Shown: positions 30,101 to 35,169 of the stretch, piece after piece | How the letters are laid out: each line of letters opens with the position of its first letter | Numbering within the stretch: position 1 is the first letter of the stretch | Assembly (NCBI RefSeq): GCF_000003815.2 | Contig: NC_049988.1 | Coordinates: 16,147,778 to 16,211,777 of the forward strand | From: Branchiostoma floridae | Taxonomy: Eukaryota > Chordata > Leptocardii > Amphioxiformes > Branchiostomatidae | DNA: 64,000 nucleotides | Direction of reading: 5' to 3' | The notes under the pieces: model-generated | What the model was told of the DNA's origin: nothing | Seen by the model: the letters and a program-made list of their open reading frames with translations, nothing else | The model's database searches: none | Made by a program: the position numbers and the translations under genes

Positions 30101-32698
30101 GTACAGTTGATGGTCTCTTGCGCCCCATCTTGGGAGGATTAGGTGTGCTTGTATTTCAGATGTCTAGGTTTGTGTCAGATCTCAAGCTTCAGCTAGTATT
30201 ATGTTTGTATACTTGCATACTCTCTTCACAACCAGGGACTGAATGGTGAGAAGCCTACAATAGGCAGTGCTGAATTGCAAGGGTGGCTACTTGGTGCTGA
30301 TTTAGATGACTGTAATTAACCCAGGACGACAGCAATAAACTCTAGCTTTACCCTAGCTAATACACTGATCCTATTGTCTACTTCTGTCGAAACTTCTGTG
30401 CAAAAATTAAGAAATGCAAATATTTGACAGACATGTGTCCACTGGCTGTTATTGGTTGAATGCTTATTTTGATTGACAGCCAGGACTAGATCCGTATAAA
30501 GAAAAATGGCAAACCTGTTCAAGTAGTCTTCTGATGGCGATGAGAGACTCGTGTTCGACACTGACGAACTGGAAACTTCCAGAGTCTTTAACGGCTACGA
30601 TGGCGTTCAAGACACCCCCCAACTGAGGAAAAAAATACAATATGTGTCATCACCATATACATGTCAAAATGATTTCAAAATTATTTCTTGAGCAAAACTT
30701 ACAACAAAATGTTAATGTCATATTTGTTCTTGGTGGACCAGTTACTTAAGCAACTGCAAATGATTTTGGAAACAAGTGTCGCTGACGAAAGATGCCGGAT
30801 GACTGTCTGAAACGTCTGACCATTTCCAAAATCATATCCAGTCGTTTGAGTTACTGCTTTTTGTTGTACACTGGATAGTTCTTACCTCTTCCTTGATGAC
30901 ATGAGAAGGGAAGTTCTGCTTAGCGATGCACCACAGTGCTCTGATAGCTGTGGTCTTGTCTTGCACCTTCAGGGTGGTGCACAGGACTGGTGGGGAGAGA
31001 GCAGATGTTACTCTCAATTGTAAATTTTGCACAGGAAATGCGGTGAAAGATGAAATACACTTTTTCTATCAATGTTCACAATACTACCCTGAAAGAACAA
31101 AATTAGTCGTAGAAATCTACAAATTTTTCCAAGCTTTTTACAACTCAACGACCAACAAAAAACAATCTTCTTGCCTTGGGCGTCCAACCCCTTTATATAC
31201 GAAAACGTTGGACAATTCAGTCAAAGTTAAAGCCCTCAGATAGTTTAAATAAACATAGATTTAAAATAGATGACATGTCCATGCTCTGCATACCACTGTT
31301 TTACTTTGCAATTAGCCCTTGGTCATGATCTTGCAATAAAGTTATCTATTCTCAAGACACCCAAGATCTTGTAAAATCTAAGACATTTGGAAAGGTCTTC
31401 TTAATTCATAACAGTGAAAAGTAAAAATGGTACTTACCTCGTAGCAAGCTCCTTGCAAGGTCGTCTGAAATAGACCTGGATATGGAGAAAGACTCGTGTC
31501 ACAAGAGTTTACAACTTCTGTGCTTAAGCTGTTGGAAAATGGGACATCTACATGTACATGTAGTTTTGTCAGAGACAGATAAACGCACACATGCATGCAC
31601 ACATACATACACAGACATATACACAGACTAACACACACACACAGACACTTACACACACAGTGACACGCACACACACAAAGACACACACACTTACTTTGAA
31701 ATCTCTGCATGGTGAAGGCAGAGCCCGAGAGCTTGCAGAGCAGTCTGGGATACTTCAGTGTTTGTGGCACCAAGTTCAACATCAGCCTGGAAAGGGGTAA
31801 TAATGACATCATGAAAACACAGCCACATAAAACTTCAGATTGTACAGTAGAAGCCATTCAACTTACACCCCATTTGCCAGGGTAGTTTGTTCAATTATCC
31901 GCATGGTGCAACAGTGCAAACCGTCTAGCTAGACCGTACCGGTTTGGAATTTTGCGGCACTTAACAGAAGCAATAGAGATCTTTCCCTCCATTTGTAAGA
32001 GACAAACATGCAGTCCTTACCTGCAGCCTGGGCAGCAGTTGTCCTGACAGTTTACTGAGACTGTGGGGGAGAGTCCCACCTCCATCCTCACGCAGATGGC
32101 TGCAGACATGAACAAACCAGGGTTAGGCAAGTCCATTGGCCCAAGTGCCCAGGGCAAGTGAAAGTGCTGATTGGACAAGTGCATGTACTTACTGTACTTT
32201 CCCCATTGGGCTAGGGTGCTTTCTCTATGGATAGATGCAGACAAAACTTCTGCAAATATCCATTGTAACCCAAGCAAGCAACTGTTCCTTACCCTATGAC
32301 ACCCTTCTATCATTGTCGAAGCCTTTAACATTTTCTTTAACATTTTCCAATAGCTACTACTAGCAATCCAGACTTTCACATCAATTCACAGGTAAATATT
32401 ATTGCTCACAACAATTATATGACAAGTCTCAACCTTTTCAAGCTGCTTACATTTCTACCAGAACTCACACACTTACTATTTGGTTTACTGTCTGTTGTTT
32501 CCCATCATGACTAGGTTAGCAATTTTAATAGTTTACGCAAAATTGTTAAGTATCTAAAAAAACAACTGCAACCCCAGCTTACTCAATAAGCTTGGTGTAT
32601 GAGGAGACCCTGTCTACATCAGGGTTTGACTCGGCGAGAAGGTTCGATACGAGCTCCTTTGCGCCACCGTCCCCCGCACCCACCACTGTGACCATCAT
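1..32698 (-). CDS. RIF1: RIF1 (Rap1-interacting factor 1), 3' end cut by window edge
   Basis: RIF1 is a nuclear scaffold that recruits protein phosphatase 1 to replication origins, sets replication timing, and acts with 53BP1 in double-strand-break repair. I read coding exons at 32583-32698, 32021-32099, 31695-31786, 31438-31475, 30886-30986, 30515-30622, 29728-29904, 29335-29427, 28540-28746, 27997-28080, 27739-27850, 27054-27206, 26413-26523, 26048-26114, 25872-25924, 25628-25728, 25173-25259, 24627-24703, 23996-24100, 22367-22442, 21745-21852, 21311-21460, 15836-15929, 15310-15431, 14991-15145, 14748-14793, 14421-14623, 13869-14070, 13250-13482, 12662-12836, 3755-6887, 3101-3450, 2294-2473, 1790-1882, a gap-interrupted exon near 933-1439, 450-528 and 1-101. 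Every junction through 1790 uses GT/AG with matching phase, giving 2,427 codons, similar to the vertebrate protein (about 2,470). Motifs known from vertebrate RIF1 recur in order, for example AWKSLIDNF, EVNQGD, FWNATFA, YPEELKPVL, FVFIPP and RRVSFADPI. Confidence 0.97.
286..387. repeat. (CA)n-rich microsatellite in a RIF1 intron
   Basis: Interrupted runs of CA with GCAC and CATG variants occupy the intron between the last two visible RIF1 exons. It is simple sequence with no coding capacity. Confidence 0.85.
450..528 (-). CDS. RIF1: RIF1 exon: alpha-CTD-like DNA-binding domain, first half
   Basis: The 79-bp exon encodes ARGLNQLVHARNIHTIGDIS followed by ALTPLE. This is the helix-hairpin-helix-like core of RIF1 C-terminal domain II, close in pattern to the alpha-CTD of bacterial RNA polymerase. 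The acceptor is CAG before 528 and the donor is GAG|GTGTGT at 450/449. It begins with the last base of a split codon and ends in phase 0, matching the next exon (1-101). Confidence 0.95.
948..1404. other. assembly gap (457 N)
   Basis: A run of N interrupts the sequence. It lies inside or overlaps a RIF1 exon: the right edge reads as coding on the minus strand after a CAG acceptor (exon start 1439, KRVAKDGLPAS). The left edge (933-947) contains a plausible donor, but its exact position and phase could not be settled. Long reading frames called across the N run are artefacts. Confidence 0.99.
1405..1439 (-). CDS. RIF1: RIF1 exon interrupted by the assembly gap (visible start)
   Basis: A TTTCTCAACATCACAG acceptor precedes AAACGAGTGGCAAAAGATGG, which reads KRVAKDGLPAS in phase with the preceding exon (1790-1882). 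It then enters the N run. By position it should encode the linker between the PP1-docking region and the C-terminal DNA-binding domain. Its length is unknown; if it ends near 933-941 it spans about 500 bp including the gap. Confidence 0.6.
1790..1882 (-). CDS. RIF1: RIF1 linker exon after the PP1-docking region
   Basis: This 93-bp, phase-0 exon encodes 31 residues beginning FITTPSKKKK and ending TPSGRA, a lysine-rich patch followed by an acidic stretch. A CAG acceptor lies before 1882 and a T|GTAAG donor at 1790/1789. It is probably disordered and joins the PP1-docking exon to the C-terminal domain. Splicing evidence is good; function is inferred from position only. Confidence 0.85.
2294..2473 (-). 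CDS. RIF1: RIF1 exon carrying the RVSF PP1-docking motif
   Basis: The 60-codon exon opens directly with VRRVSFADPIE. RVSF (codons about 2339-2342 of my model) is the canonical protein phosphatase 1 docking motif of metazoan RIF1, through which RIF1 reverses DDK phosphorylation of MCM at origins. The partner GILK motif lies at the end of the preceding exon, so one intron separates the two halves of the docking site. The rest of the exon is serine/proline-rich. The acceptor is TTTTTAG, the donor AAG|GTATAT. Confidence 0.96.
3101..3450 (-). CDS. RIF1: RIF1 exon with SILK-type (GILK) PP1-docking motif
   Basis: The 350-bp exon starts at the second base of a glycine codon shared with the giant exon. 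It is serine/proline/threonine-rich and ends with GILKKRLRKRGSQ followed by a short SPSPPNK linker to the RVSF exon. GILK fits the [GS]IL[RK] consensus that, with RVSF, forms the bipartite PP1 site in RIF1. The acceptor is CATCATAG before 3450; the donor is AAG|GTAAGG at 3101/3100. Confidence 0.95.
3476..3750. repeat. intronic tandem repeat abutting the giant-exon splice donor
   Basis: Roughly 125-bp units share TTCAACATTTTTGTACCAAT, a CATAGCAAT..GTT core and AACATGCAGTTACAT. Two diverged copies are followed by a truncated third that runs into the donor of the 3755-6887 exon. The unit therefore includes sequence immediately downstream of that 5' splice site. Confidence 0.7.
3755..6887 (-). 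CDS. RIF1: RIF1 giant exon: disordered region with AT-hooks; one in-frame TGA
   Basis: A single 3,133-bp exon (codons about 1176-2220) encodes the low-complexity, acidic and serine-rich middle of RIF1; vertebrate RIF1 also has one giant exon here. The acceptor is CTCACAG before 6887, and the donor GAG|GTAAAC leaves one base that completes a glycine codon in the next exon. AT-hook cores GRPPK occur twice at 5497-5560 and once at 5285-5325, with related GRKPK and GRTPL motifs elsewhere. There are many SQ/QS dipeptides. One TGA at 5196-5198 interrupts an otherwise open frame: the same frame continues on both sides (RSRRPS then KVADSQTES). It may be an allele, a decayed gene or a base error. Confidence 0.92.
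7114..7345 (+). repeat. left terminal arm of the foldback element
   Basis: The arm contains CAGCGGCGCTCCCGAAATAT, then repeated GCAGTGCGTTNCGCA and TTCGCAGTGCGTTCTGCGAA units. Each unit is itself nearly palindromic, so the arm can fold locally as well as with the opposite arm. Confidence 0.8.
8462..9161. repeat. identical 343-bp direct duplication
   Basis: 8462-8804 and 8819-9161 read as the same sequence with a 357-bp offset and a 14-bp spacer. I saw no difference by eye. This is either a very recent tandem duplication inside the foldback element or an assembly artefact. Confidence 0.9.
9302..10545. repeat. four-unit diverged tandem array (about 315-390 bp period)
   Basis: Four copies of a segment containing GTCCGACGACCAGGAGCGGC, a CGATGTTCCGAC-like stretch and AACAGGTAGGTC recur near 9360, 9685, 10000 and 10395. 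They are separated by AT-rich spacers with AACGTTAG motifs. Short open frames in both directions are not conserved between units, so I treat them as non-coding repeats of the foldback element. Confidence 0.75.
12180..12412 (-). repeat. right terminal arm of the foldback element
   Basis: This is the inverted counterpart of the left arm. It has the same TTCGCAGTGCGTTCTGCGAA units and ends ATATTTCGGGAGCGCCGCTG, followed by TA. Confidence 0.8.
12662..13482 (-). CDS. RIF1: RIF1 two exons encoding the FVFIPP / PALYN conserved block
   Basis: Exon 13250-13482 carries a lysine/proline repeat (SPAKSPAKSPAK) followed by FVFIPPSPKKP and LTERQKERMRERC. Exon 12662-12836 follows with VVPALYNDLDASQDGTQYSQ. 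The FVFIPP...ILTE/DHQK...PA(L/M)YN(D/N)LD(A/V)SQD succession is highly characteristic of RIF1 just after the HEAT-repeat region. Phases are TG|T across the junction (cysteine). The donor of the second exon is GAG|GTGGGA. Confidence 0.95.
13869..15929 (-). CDS. RIF1: RIF1 six exons: end of the HEAT-repeat region
   Basis: Exons 15836-15929, 15310-15431, 14991-15145, 14748-14793, 14421-14623 and 13869-14070 encode helical, leucine-rich sequence. Visible landmarks are PAKFQQKKQ, NVLSLLFGHIHQP, LANQIAVFYERSTR, LEKLWGEIL, RNQSLLFWNATFANSES and VYPEELKPVL. The last two are diagnostic of RIF1 at the C-terminal end of its alpha-solenoid. All junction phases agree. One exon is only 46 bp. Confidence 0.95.
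15654..15670. repeat. poly-C tract in a RIF1 intron
   Basis: A run of C residues lies between two RIF1 exons. It is simple sequence. Confidence 0.8.
16143..16261 (+). repeat. DIRS left inverted terminal repeat
   Basis: This begins CAGAGAATGACTTCAGGTG and ends GCGCATGCGCACCAGTCTA. The same 119 bp occur in reverse complement at 20892-21010. The inner end holds a GGCGCATGCGC palindrome of the kind bound by NRF1 in animals; a promoter role is only a guess. Confidence 0.93.
16309..17778 (+). CDS. DIRS ORF1, gag-like protein (489 aa)
   Basis: The product is presumed to be a nucleic-acid-binding structural protein for the retrotransposon particle. I start at the first ATG (AAAATGG); the open frame upstream has no ATG. 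The N-terminal 150 residues are arginine/serine-rich. The central part (about residues 220-430) is a predicted globular region beginning WKPFDPTNKTVKHPWVADDN, a pattern typical of DIRS gag-like proteins. The C-terminus is an RG/Y-rich tail (RGGRRTNYR, NYMPRPNYSRPNYGG). No CCHC zinc knuckle is seen. It is followed after 9 bp by the RT frame, which it overlaps. Confidence 0.85.
   Translation: MGSKRDKERFKNRTRASSKSSTAGRHARSGRGGSERRSSERRREEDGASPRSMRRHVRRGGRHDSRQPSSSPSMPRLSAVRGLLVAAEVHQPPKSPAHEEVDLPPNVEVSEEEKNGEESDGGGDGKRRKDGNNNGDIPSEPELVDASGVRITALENNFSLLSEKLDGLQELMMSQFSQPKKRRSASPTGSAPGKRRRRHDRRSPARVETEEESVSDVSEGEQSAWKPFDPTNKTVKHPWVADDNVLEETEKYFKHSKQCRGADLEAWQQKYNLPDNAPSTMVVPAFNENVSRAVLENDKKQGDVIVSHDKSLKSVHTNLVQVGTPLINLWQLIQRSSKDSFEELQLDMIDCVGTALLLLGSAHSHLAFTRRSFIAESSQKTFRDLFRTPSEDNNFLFPPDLGTKAKDLSSESKVLSGMLTQAEKRQTSSRRGGRRTNYRTAGGGNRGYRYNYMPRPNYSRPNYGGSRQYYNKSSSQSFQKQGDGKKSDK
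17688..19886 (+). CDS. DIRS ORF2: reverse transcriptase / RNase H / methyltransferase-like
   Basis: The frame is open from just after a stop at 17685-17687. It has no ATG before the RT core, so translation probably uses frameshifting from ORF1, reinitiation or a non-AUG start. The RT fingers and palm include KIDLRDAYFTIPV and the catalytic YLDD at 18444-18455. RNase H follows with ETDASTVGWGG (the first aspartate near 18948) and the E of NVLERQAA. Next comes DLFASRTNRQLPQYVSWHPEP...YAFPPF...APVW, the Dam-methyltransferase-like region characteristic of DIRS and Pat elements. The last part overlaps the recombinase gene in another frame. Confidence 0.92.
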   Translation, partial: AKLRRVSPVLQQEFVPVFSEAGGREEVRQVEVSSLTREALRRSTDLQPVPDDSQLLHGGRLVHFLQQWKQVTSDPWILQCVTGYRLEFATTPPVQQRIPHCRPRSPEQVEVLSEEVRTLLTKGAIEEVVYNRTQFVSTLFTVPKKTGGLRPVINLKPLNKFLQVRHFKMESLAILKDLIQPGDYMGKIDLRDAYFTIPVDVGSRRFLTFQWRGRLYQFRCVPFGMSSAPRVFTKVLKVPVALLRRRGFRLIVYLDDILMFGRSREECREALMAALEVLSQLGFVPNREKSVLEPTQRITFLGSGVDSSRMVTFLPDNKLRELQQLADTTLSAVVPVSARELASLIGKLQATTGSVWHAPLHFRSLQRLLITVLRVTRGDWGHPVPLTEAAREDLRWWRDLLPDHNSRPILLPTADMVVETDASTVGWGGFCNGIHTGGRWSAEEKTAHINVLERQAASMAVQAFCRDMESGHIRVRSDNSTVVAYLNHLGGTRSLDLLNVTLDLWQWCTDRNLSISAVHIPGKENVRADFSSRHFFVATEWTLDRHTFLSLQAKFPLLSKGVDLFASRTNRQLPQYVSWHPEPEAVGTDAFTVSWSRWELPYAFPPFLLVARTLRKVQLDEAHLLLIAPVWETACWYPVLLEMLVEEPVLLPRHKHLLTQPESGRAHPEGDKLRLAAWHVCGDNILSTAFRRESVRYYWPPGDQAHRSSTQQPGKSGTAGVVKGTLIRFQHL
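19718..20701 (+). CDS. DIRS tyrosine recombinase (327 aa)
   Basis: This integrase inserts the circular cDNA copy. I chose the ATG at 19718, which precedes an N-terminal core-binding-like domain (LLASWRPGTQKLYTAAWEKW). The same frame is open far upstream, from 17603. Catalytic residues are all present: arginine in AGREQSL (codon 20195), HxxR in GHSTRSAA (His 20525, Arg 20534) and the nucleophile tyrosine in FYRKP (codon 20633). It overlaps the end of ORF2 in the +2 relative frame, and its TGA lies inside the start of the internal complementary region. Confidence 0.93.
   Translation: MACLRRQHSEYGISPGVSKILLASWRPGTQKLYTAAWEKWNSWCGERNIDPVSAPVSEVLDFLLSLFDKGLQYRTLNVYRSAISTTHLPVEGLPLGSHALVKRFMKGVFELRPALPKYQYTWDVSRVLSLLKSWSPARTLSIKQLTLKLVMLIALVSAGREQSLSLLDVRYKKKTSDGVCFTINRLSKTSRPGRVTHDIVLPSFPRDKRICPVFYLKEYVSRTRSFRLCDSFLFRAMVEPHQAVGSTTIARWLKLVLQEAGVDTNKFTGHSTRSAAVSAAALRGVSAKDIMKMANWSTSSTFEKFYRKPVKSCNFGRKILASGYEVT
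20695..20808 (+). repeat. DIRS internal complementary region
   Basis: The left part is complementary to the element's left end (through GGATGCAGGAGACAAT) and the right part to its right end (ACAAATTGTACTAACCTGTG onward). They overlap at AAT. This is the circle-junction template typical of DIRS1-like elements, which allows complete ends to be regenerated. Confidence 0.9.
20892..21010 (-). repeat. DIRS right inverted terminal repeat
   Basis: This is the reverse complement of 16143-16261 with no difference seen by eye, which suggests a recent insertion or recent gene conversion of the ends. The 64 bp outside it (to 21074) are specific to the right end. Confidence 0.93.
21243..21265. repeat. (TACA)n microsatellite
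   Basis: A short tandem CATA/TACA tract lies just outside the DIRS right end in the same RIF1 intron. Confidence 0.8.
21311..24703 (-). CDS. RIF1: RIF1 five exons: HEAT-repeat middle, EVNQGD block
   Basis: Exons 24627-24703 (GTPALVLLQVLLESP), 23996-24100, 22367-22442 (LWRVWSSVASPLLEHVRQ), 21745-21852 (NNEVNQGDSLEHDFSALY) and 21311-21460 (LRTWSDLYQSFAMCAAMVAT, ENTCCEEL) encode alpha-helical repeats. They match the vertebrate RIF1 order LWKMWS - NEVNQGDALEHNF - RTWSELYRAF - CCEEL. All phases agree. The stretch 22443-23995 between exons is intron; it holds a MITE at 23330-23483 and a repeat at 23711-24019 and otherwise shows nothing I recognise. Confidence 0.95.
23330..23483. mobile_element. 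MITE family A, copy 1 (154 bp, 9-bp target duplication)
   Basis: The ends are TAATCTCCAAGCAGATC and its complement GATCTGCTTGGAGATTA. Flanking CATTAGAGG at 23321-23329 and 23484-23492 is a perfect 9-bp direct repeat. The interior resembles the copies at 43154 and 55406. A 9-bp duplication is typical of Mutator-like transposition. Confidence 0.88.
23711..24019. repeat. tandem copies of a RIF1 exon end and its splice donor
   Basis: GACTTAC..AG(C/T)...TTTTGTCTAAGGTCTAG occurs at 23711-23741 and 23882-23911. The true exon/intron boundary reads CACTTACTTGGCTGTTTTGTCTAATGTCTGG at 23989-24019. On the minus strand each copy contains the exon end (TTAGACAAAA) followed by an intact GTAAGT donor. The two intronic copies are decayed duplicates of the 3' end of exon 23996-24100. 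Confidence 0.75.
25173..28080 (-). CDS. RIF1: RIF1 eight exons: HEAT-repeat region
   Basis: Exons 27997-28080 (TWWHLARALGPNLSQNFEQ), 27739-27850, 27054-27206 (AVQLVGAEILLHLLGKP), 26413-26523 (PLQEELITSPAFFIKHAET), 26048-26114 (PVVLNIWSLLTG), 25872-25924 (DYQYLFVRDWKDPK), 25628-25728 and 25173-25259 (LLEDMSRLPQKVLSS) continue the alpha-solenoid and match vertebrate RIF1 landmarks in order. For exon 26048-26114 I chose the donor GGTCA|GTAATC over the nearer AAG|GTCAGT because only it keeps phase with the next exon. The 112-bp exon encodes a proline/threonine-rich insert. Confidence 0.93.
25928..25986. repeat. (CA)n microsatellite
   Basis: An interrupted CA tract lies a few bases beyond the acceptor of RIF1 exon 25872-25924. 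Confidence 0.85.
27371..27719. mobile_element. 349-bp retroposed insertion with internal inverted structure
   Basis: The insertion is flanked by a perfect 13-bp direct repeat TTGTAGACTGGCT at 27358-27370 and 27720-27732, a length typical of target-primed retrotransposition. Inside, 27373-27453 is an imperfect reverse complement of 27598-27704, sharing GTTGAGCTTTGTTCNAACAC and CAGATTCACTG. The right copy of the target repeat runs to 7 bp short of the splice donor of RIF1 exon 27739-27850. Family unknown; a Penelope-like or inverted LINE tail is possible. Confidence 0.65.
28540..32698 (-). CDS. RIF1: RIF1 nine coding exons: N-terminus and first HEAT repeats
   Basis: Translation starts at 32698 (CCACCATGATGG, strong Kozak context; a second ATG follows at once) in exon 32583-32739. 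Exons 32021-32099, 31695-31786 (ALQALGLCLHHAEISK), 31438-31475 (38 bp), 30886-30986 (TTAIRALWCIAKQNFPS), 30515-30622 (IAIRRLLEQ), 29728-29904 (QWSKLVLLSVTHTAPKVRER), 29335-29427 (FVLKVWASIITLLGK) and 28540-28746 (AAWKSLIDNF, AKRLKLLLQP) give the N-terminal alpha-solenoid, matching vertebrate RIF1 residue order. For the 38-bp exon the acceptor CCAG before 31475 was chosen because the nearer one breaks phase. Confidence 0.95.
28801..28978 (+). mobile_element. non-LTR retrotransposon 3' remnant
   Basis: The plus strand reads RGRPGRRWGDDIKDWTGSSL followed by NGWRRLVLE and MVPDPPDEDG. This GRP-RRW-DDI...W...WRRL...DPP pattern is found at the C-terminus of many non-LTR retrotransposon polyproteins. 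Only the 3' end is present; the insertion sits in a RIF1 intron next to a MITE. Confidence 0.7.
28979..29146. mobile_element. MITE with TAGCCTGGGTACCATC ends (168 bp)
   Basis: The ends are TAGCCTGGGTACCATC and its complement GATGGTACCCAGGCTA. Flanking ATGTC at 28974-28978 and 29147-29151 may be a 5-bp target duplication. It adjoins the LINE remnant directly. No coding capacity. Confidence 0.7.
30739..30860. repeat. hairpin repeat with a CTGACGA...GAAAC loop
   Basis: CAGTTACTTAAGCAACTGC and ATGATTTTGGAAA on the left pair imperfectly with TTTCCAAAATCAT and GTTTGAGTTACTGC on the right. The loop contains CTGACGA (30782-30788) and GAAAC (30809-30813), spaced as in a hammerhead ribozyme core, but the helix between them is weak. 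It may be the end of a retroelement. Confidence 0.45.
31000..31350 (+). mobile_element. LINE 3' fragment with RT-associated zinc-binding tail
   Basis: The frame ending at 31243 contains CKFCTGNAVKDEIHFFYQCS, the C..C...H....C finger (zf-RVT type) found after the reverse transcriptase of many non-LTR retrotransposons. About 100 bp of untranslated tail with AATAAA follows. The 5' part is missing. It is inserted in plus orientation in the RIF1 intron between exons 30886-30986 and 31438-31475. Confidence 0.7.
31574..31692. repeat. (CA)n microsatellite beside a RIF1 splice donor
   Basis: A long interrupted CA tract lies immediately outside the donor of RIF1 exon 31695-31786. On the transcribed strand this is a TG-rich tract directly downstream of the 5' splice site. 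Confidence 0.88.
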
Positions 32699-32837
32699 GG
32701 TGGAACAGGCGACCTCTAACCTCTGTCGTGTGGCAAAATCTGTGGGAAGATCAAGATGTTGGTGGTGAAAATCTACTAATAGTTCATGAAAGGTCATCTC
32801 TACTGGTACAGTGGTAGGTTGTTAAAAAGGTAGATGT

Positions 32838-32940
32838 TGCTCTTATTTCCAGAACACGTGACCTATATATAAGCTCTTATTTCCAGAACACGTGACCTAC
32901 ATATAACCTCTGTCATGTTGCAAAATCTGTGTCAAAAGAA
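32838..32940. repeat. short tandem repeat and duplicated exon-2 border
   Basis: CTTATTTCCAGAACACGTGACCTA occurs twice in tandem (32840-32897). It is followed by ACCTCTGTCATGTTGCAAAATCTGTG, a diverged copy of the acceptor-side border of RIF1 exon 2 (32718-32743). Each tandem copy contains a CACGTG E-box. Confidence 0.7.
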
Positions 32941-33484
32941 ATTGCGGGCCAAATTTGCAAAGCAGATTTTGAAAGCTCATGATCTGCAGGTAGCTCTGTA
33001 AATGGGCAAGGCAGATGTTTCTCTTCATCGTCCTCTTCCCCTTCACTTTAACTCAACGCTTAATGCTCTGCATGAAGCACAGTGCTTTGTCAGTAGCTGA
33101 TATTCATGTAGTACAATGTGGGTATGCTGGGTCTCCCCTTATCTTTTTGATAGATGAGAAATTGTGAATATTGACCAATTTTGCATGATTCAAGCATTAG
33201 TCACATCTATAGTCTACCACCAACCCACCCCTATGTTGGAATACATGAATATTCTTACATCCAACACTTGGGATAGTGACAACATGCAAGGCAAAGAGGA
33301 GGGTGGGGAGGGGGGCGTGGTTTGACTTCTGAGACTTTTTTTTCACATTTCACTGATGCAAATAAATTATGCATCAGTCATTAACACTACGAAAAAAATG
33401 AGCTAGACCAAGGCTAGACTTAGACGTATAATCAACTTTCTATACTGGTTGCAACACTTCTTTAGAAGCCTTGCTACATAAAAT

Positions 33485-33510
33485 CAAGGAGGTTAAAAAT
33501 AACCTCCTTG
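33485..33510. repeat. perfect short hairpin (11-bp arms, 4-nt loop)
   Basis: CAAGGAGGTTA and TAACCTCCTTG are separated by AAAA in RIF1 intron 1. It is likely a relic of a hairpin repeat; no function is assigned. Confidence 0.75.
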
Positions 33511-33862
33511 CTATAAAATCCAAGAAGCATATTTTTTTCCGGAAGAACGTGTTGCAACAAAAAACAACATGTATCTATAAAATTATACGTAGAACGAATT
33601 ACCAACCATTCAGAATAATAGATCATACTTAAGAGAAGAGTAAATACTAGAATACTAAATACGTAGAACAAATTAACAATATATTACTTTTCGTTCATTT
33701 CTGCAAAGATACAATTTTTTGCAGTCATGCATACAGTCACAGCTGCAGCTGAGGGAAGATACATGCAGGCAGCTAAATTCAGCCTAATTTTTGTCTAATT
33801 TCTTCACTACAAACACTTACAACGGACAAAAGTGTAACCTGTATGTAGCCACATGTACTTAC

Positions 33863-34000
33863 CTAATATGATATGACCATATCTATGCCAGAAACCACAG
33901 AAAACACAGTTTTTCGGATCCAAATATCTCTCCAACAGCCTGGCGCCTGGCAATATTTTCGCGGGAATATGCCGCGCCAAATTTTACTGGGCATGCGCAG
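33863..34000 (-). other. RIF1: RIF1 exon 1, probably 5' untranslated
   Basis: A strong donor ATTAG|GTAAGT lies at 33863/33862 on the minus strand just downstream of a promoter-like segment. Frames in this exon hit stops quickly, whereas the next exon has an ATG in an excellent context. I therefore infer a non-coding first exon spliced to 32739. The transcription start is not determined; 34000 is approximate. Confidence 0.5.
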
Positions 34001-34015
34001 TGACGGGAAAATGGT
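33956..34015 (-). promoter_or_regulatory. RIF1 promoter with E2F- and NRF1-like sites
   Basis: TTTTCGCGGGAA at 33956-33967 and GCGCCAAA at 33974-33981 match E2F sites in both orientations. GCATGCGCAG at 33991-34000 resembles half of an NRF1 site, and AAAATGGTGGC at 34009-34019 is close to YY1. The cluster lies directly upstream of the inferred exon 1. E2F control would fit a protein acting in S phase. Site identity is by consensus only. Confidence 0.5.
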
Positions 34016-35169
34016 GGCTCATGGGAACTTTTTAGATCAAGCAACTTTTCTAAAGGGGTGTTTGGTTTCTCAAACGGAATAAAAAAGGATAATCTGTTTG
34101 CAAATCTGCCTTTATCATTCAAAAATACTAGTTATAGTATTTGATACATTACTTAGTTGAGACATTTGTTATATACAAATATATATAGGACGATTTCTCT
34201 GATAATTTTTTTCTACAAATAAAACTTCCCCCAGACGCGGAACCGTCGAATTTTAGGGTCAAAGATCATTGAGATGCTTATTTGAATATTTTTTCGCGCC
34301 ATGTGTAGAGTTCAAGCCTGGACTCGCCCACTGCTGGAGAGGGGGTGTGTTTGGTTTGTGCAATTTTACGAGCTATCGATAGACGTCGCCATATAAAGTT
34401 AGCCAGAACCTGGCTAGCTGTCACTTTCTGAAATACGTGGTCTCTTGTAACCTGTAACTTTAATATCATGTTCCACTTTGAATTTGGCGACAAACCTTGA
34501 ATGATGATACTGTAATGATAATCTTTATTGCAAGTTCACGTTGAGATATATTTACATATTGTGTTTATCACATGGTCATCTTGCATGACATTTAAATGTG
34601 TCCTACTTTGACATTTTCTTATAAATATTGACTGACTGTATAGTGTTAAATAGAGATTGGCGTTTGTTTTTCGAAGTGGCCTCAGCGAGTTACGAGTGTG
34701 GCAGCCAAAATTGCGAAAGCATGTTGACCAAGGGCATTTTCTTGTTGGTATGATAAACCTGGCCGTCCTTCAAGGCATTCTATTTAAAGATGTCAACGTC
34801 TTGTGTTTAGGTAACTTAACTTCGGAGAATTGTGAGAAGGACTAATGAAATAATCTTATGTTTCAAGGTCAGGATCGGTCGTCTTTCTACATCAACAAAC
34901 CGATGCTGACTGTCAATCATAATTAGCGGTTCAACCAACGATAGTCATGGCCGATGAGAGAGGGACTGCATGTCACGGAAAATGATTTGCATTTCTATGA
35001 TTTTATGTTTCATTCGTACATTTGACCGAAGTAGTGGGGCCATGGGAATTTGTATTCTATGAGACAAATCGGCACTATTTTGAACTTTATTTTATTTCTG
35101 TCATTTTTACCAAGGGTACCTCAGTCGGTACGTCCACCAGTTTGTTGGTCATTTTGCACATCATGCAAA

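Noticed and set aside
30926-31243. A host gene of 105 codons on the plus strand
   Set aside because: Its first part is the antisense of a RIF1 exon and its second part is the zinc-finger tail of a LINE fragment.
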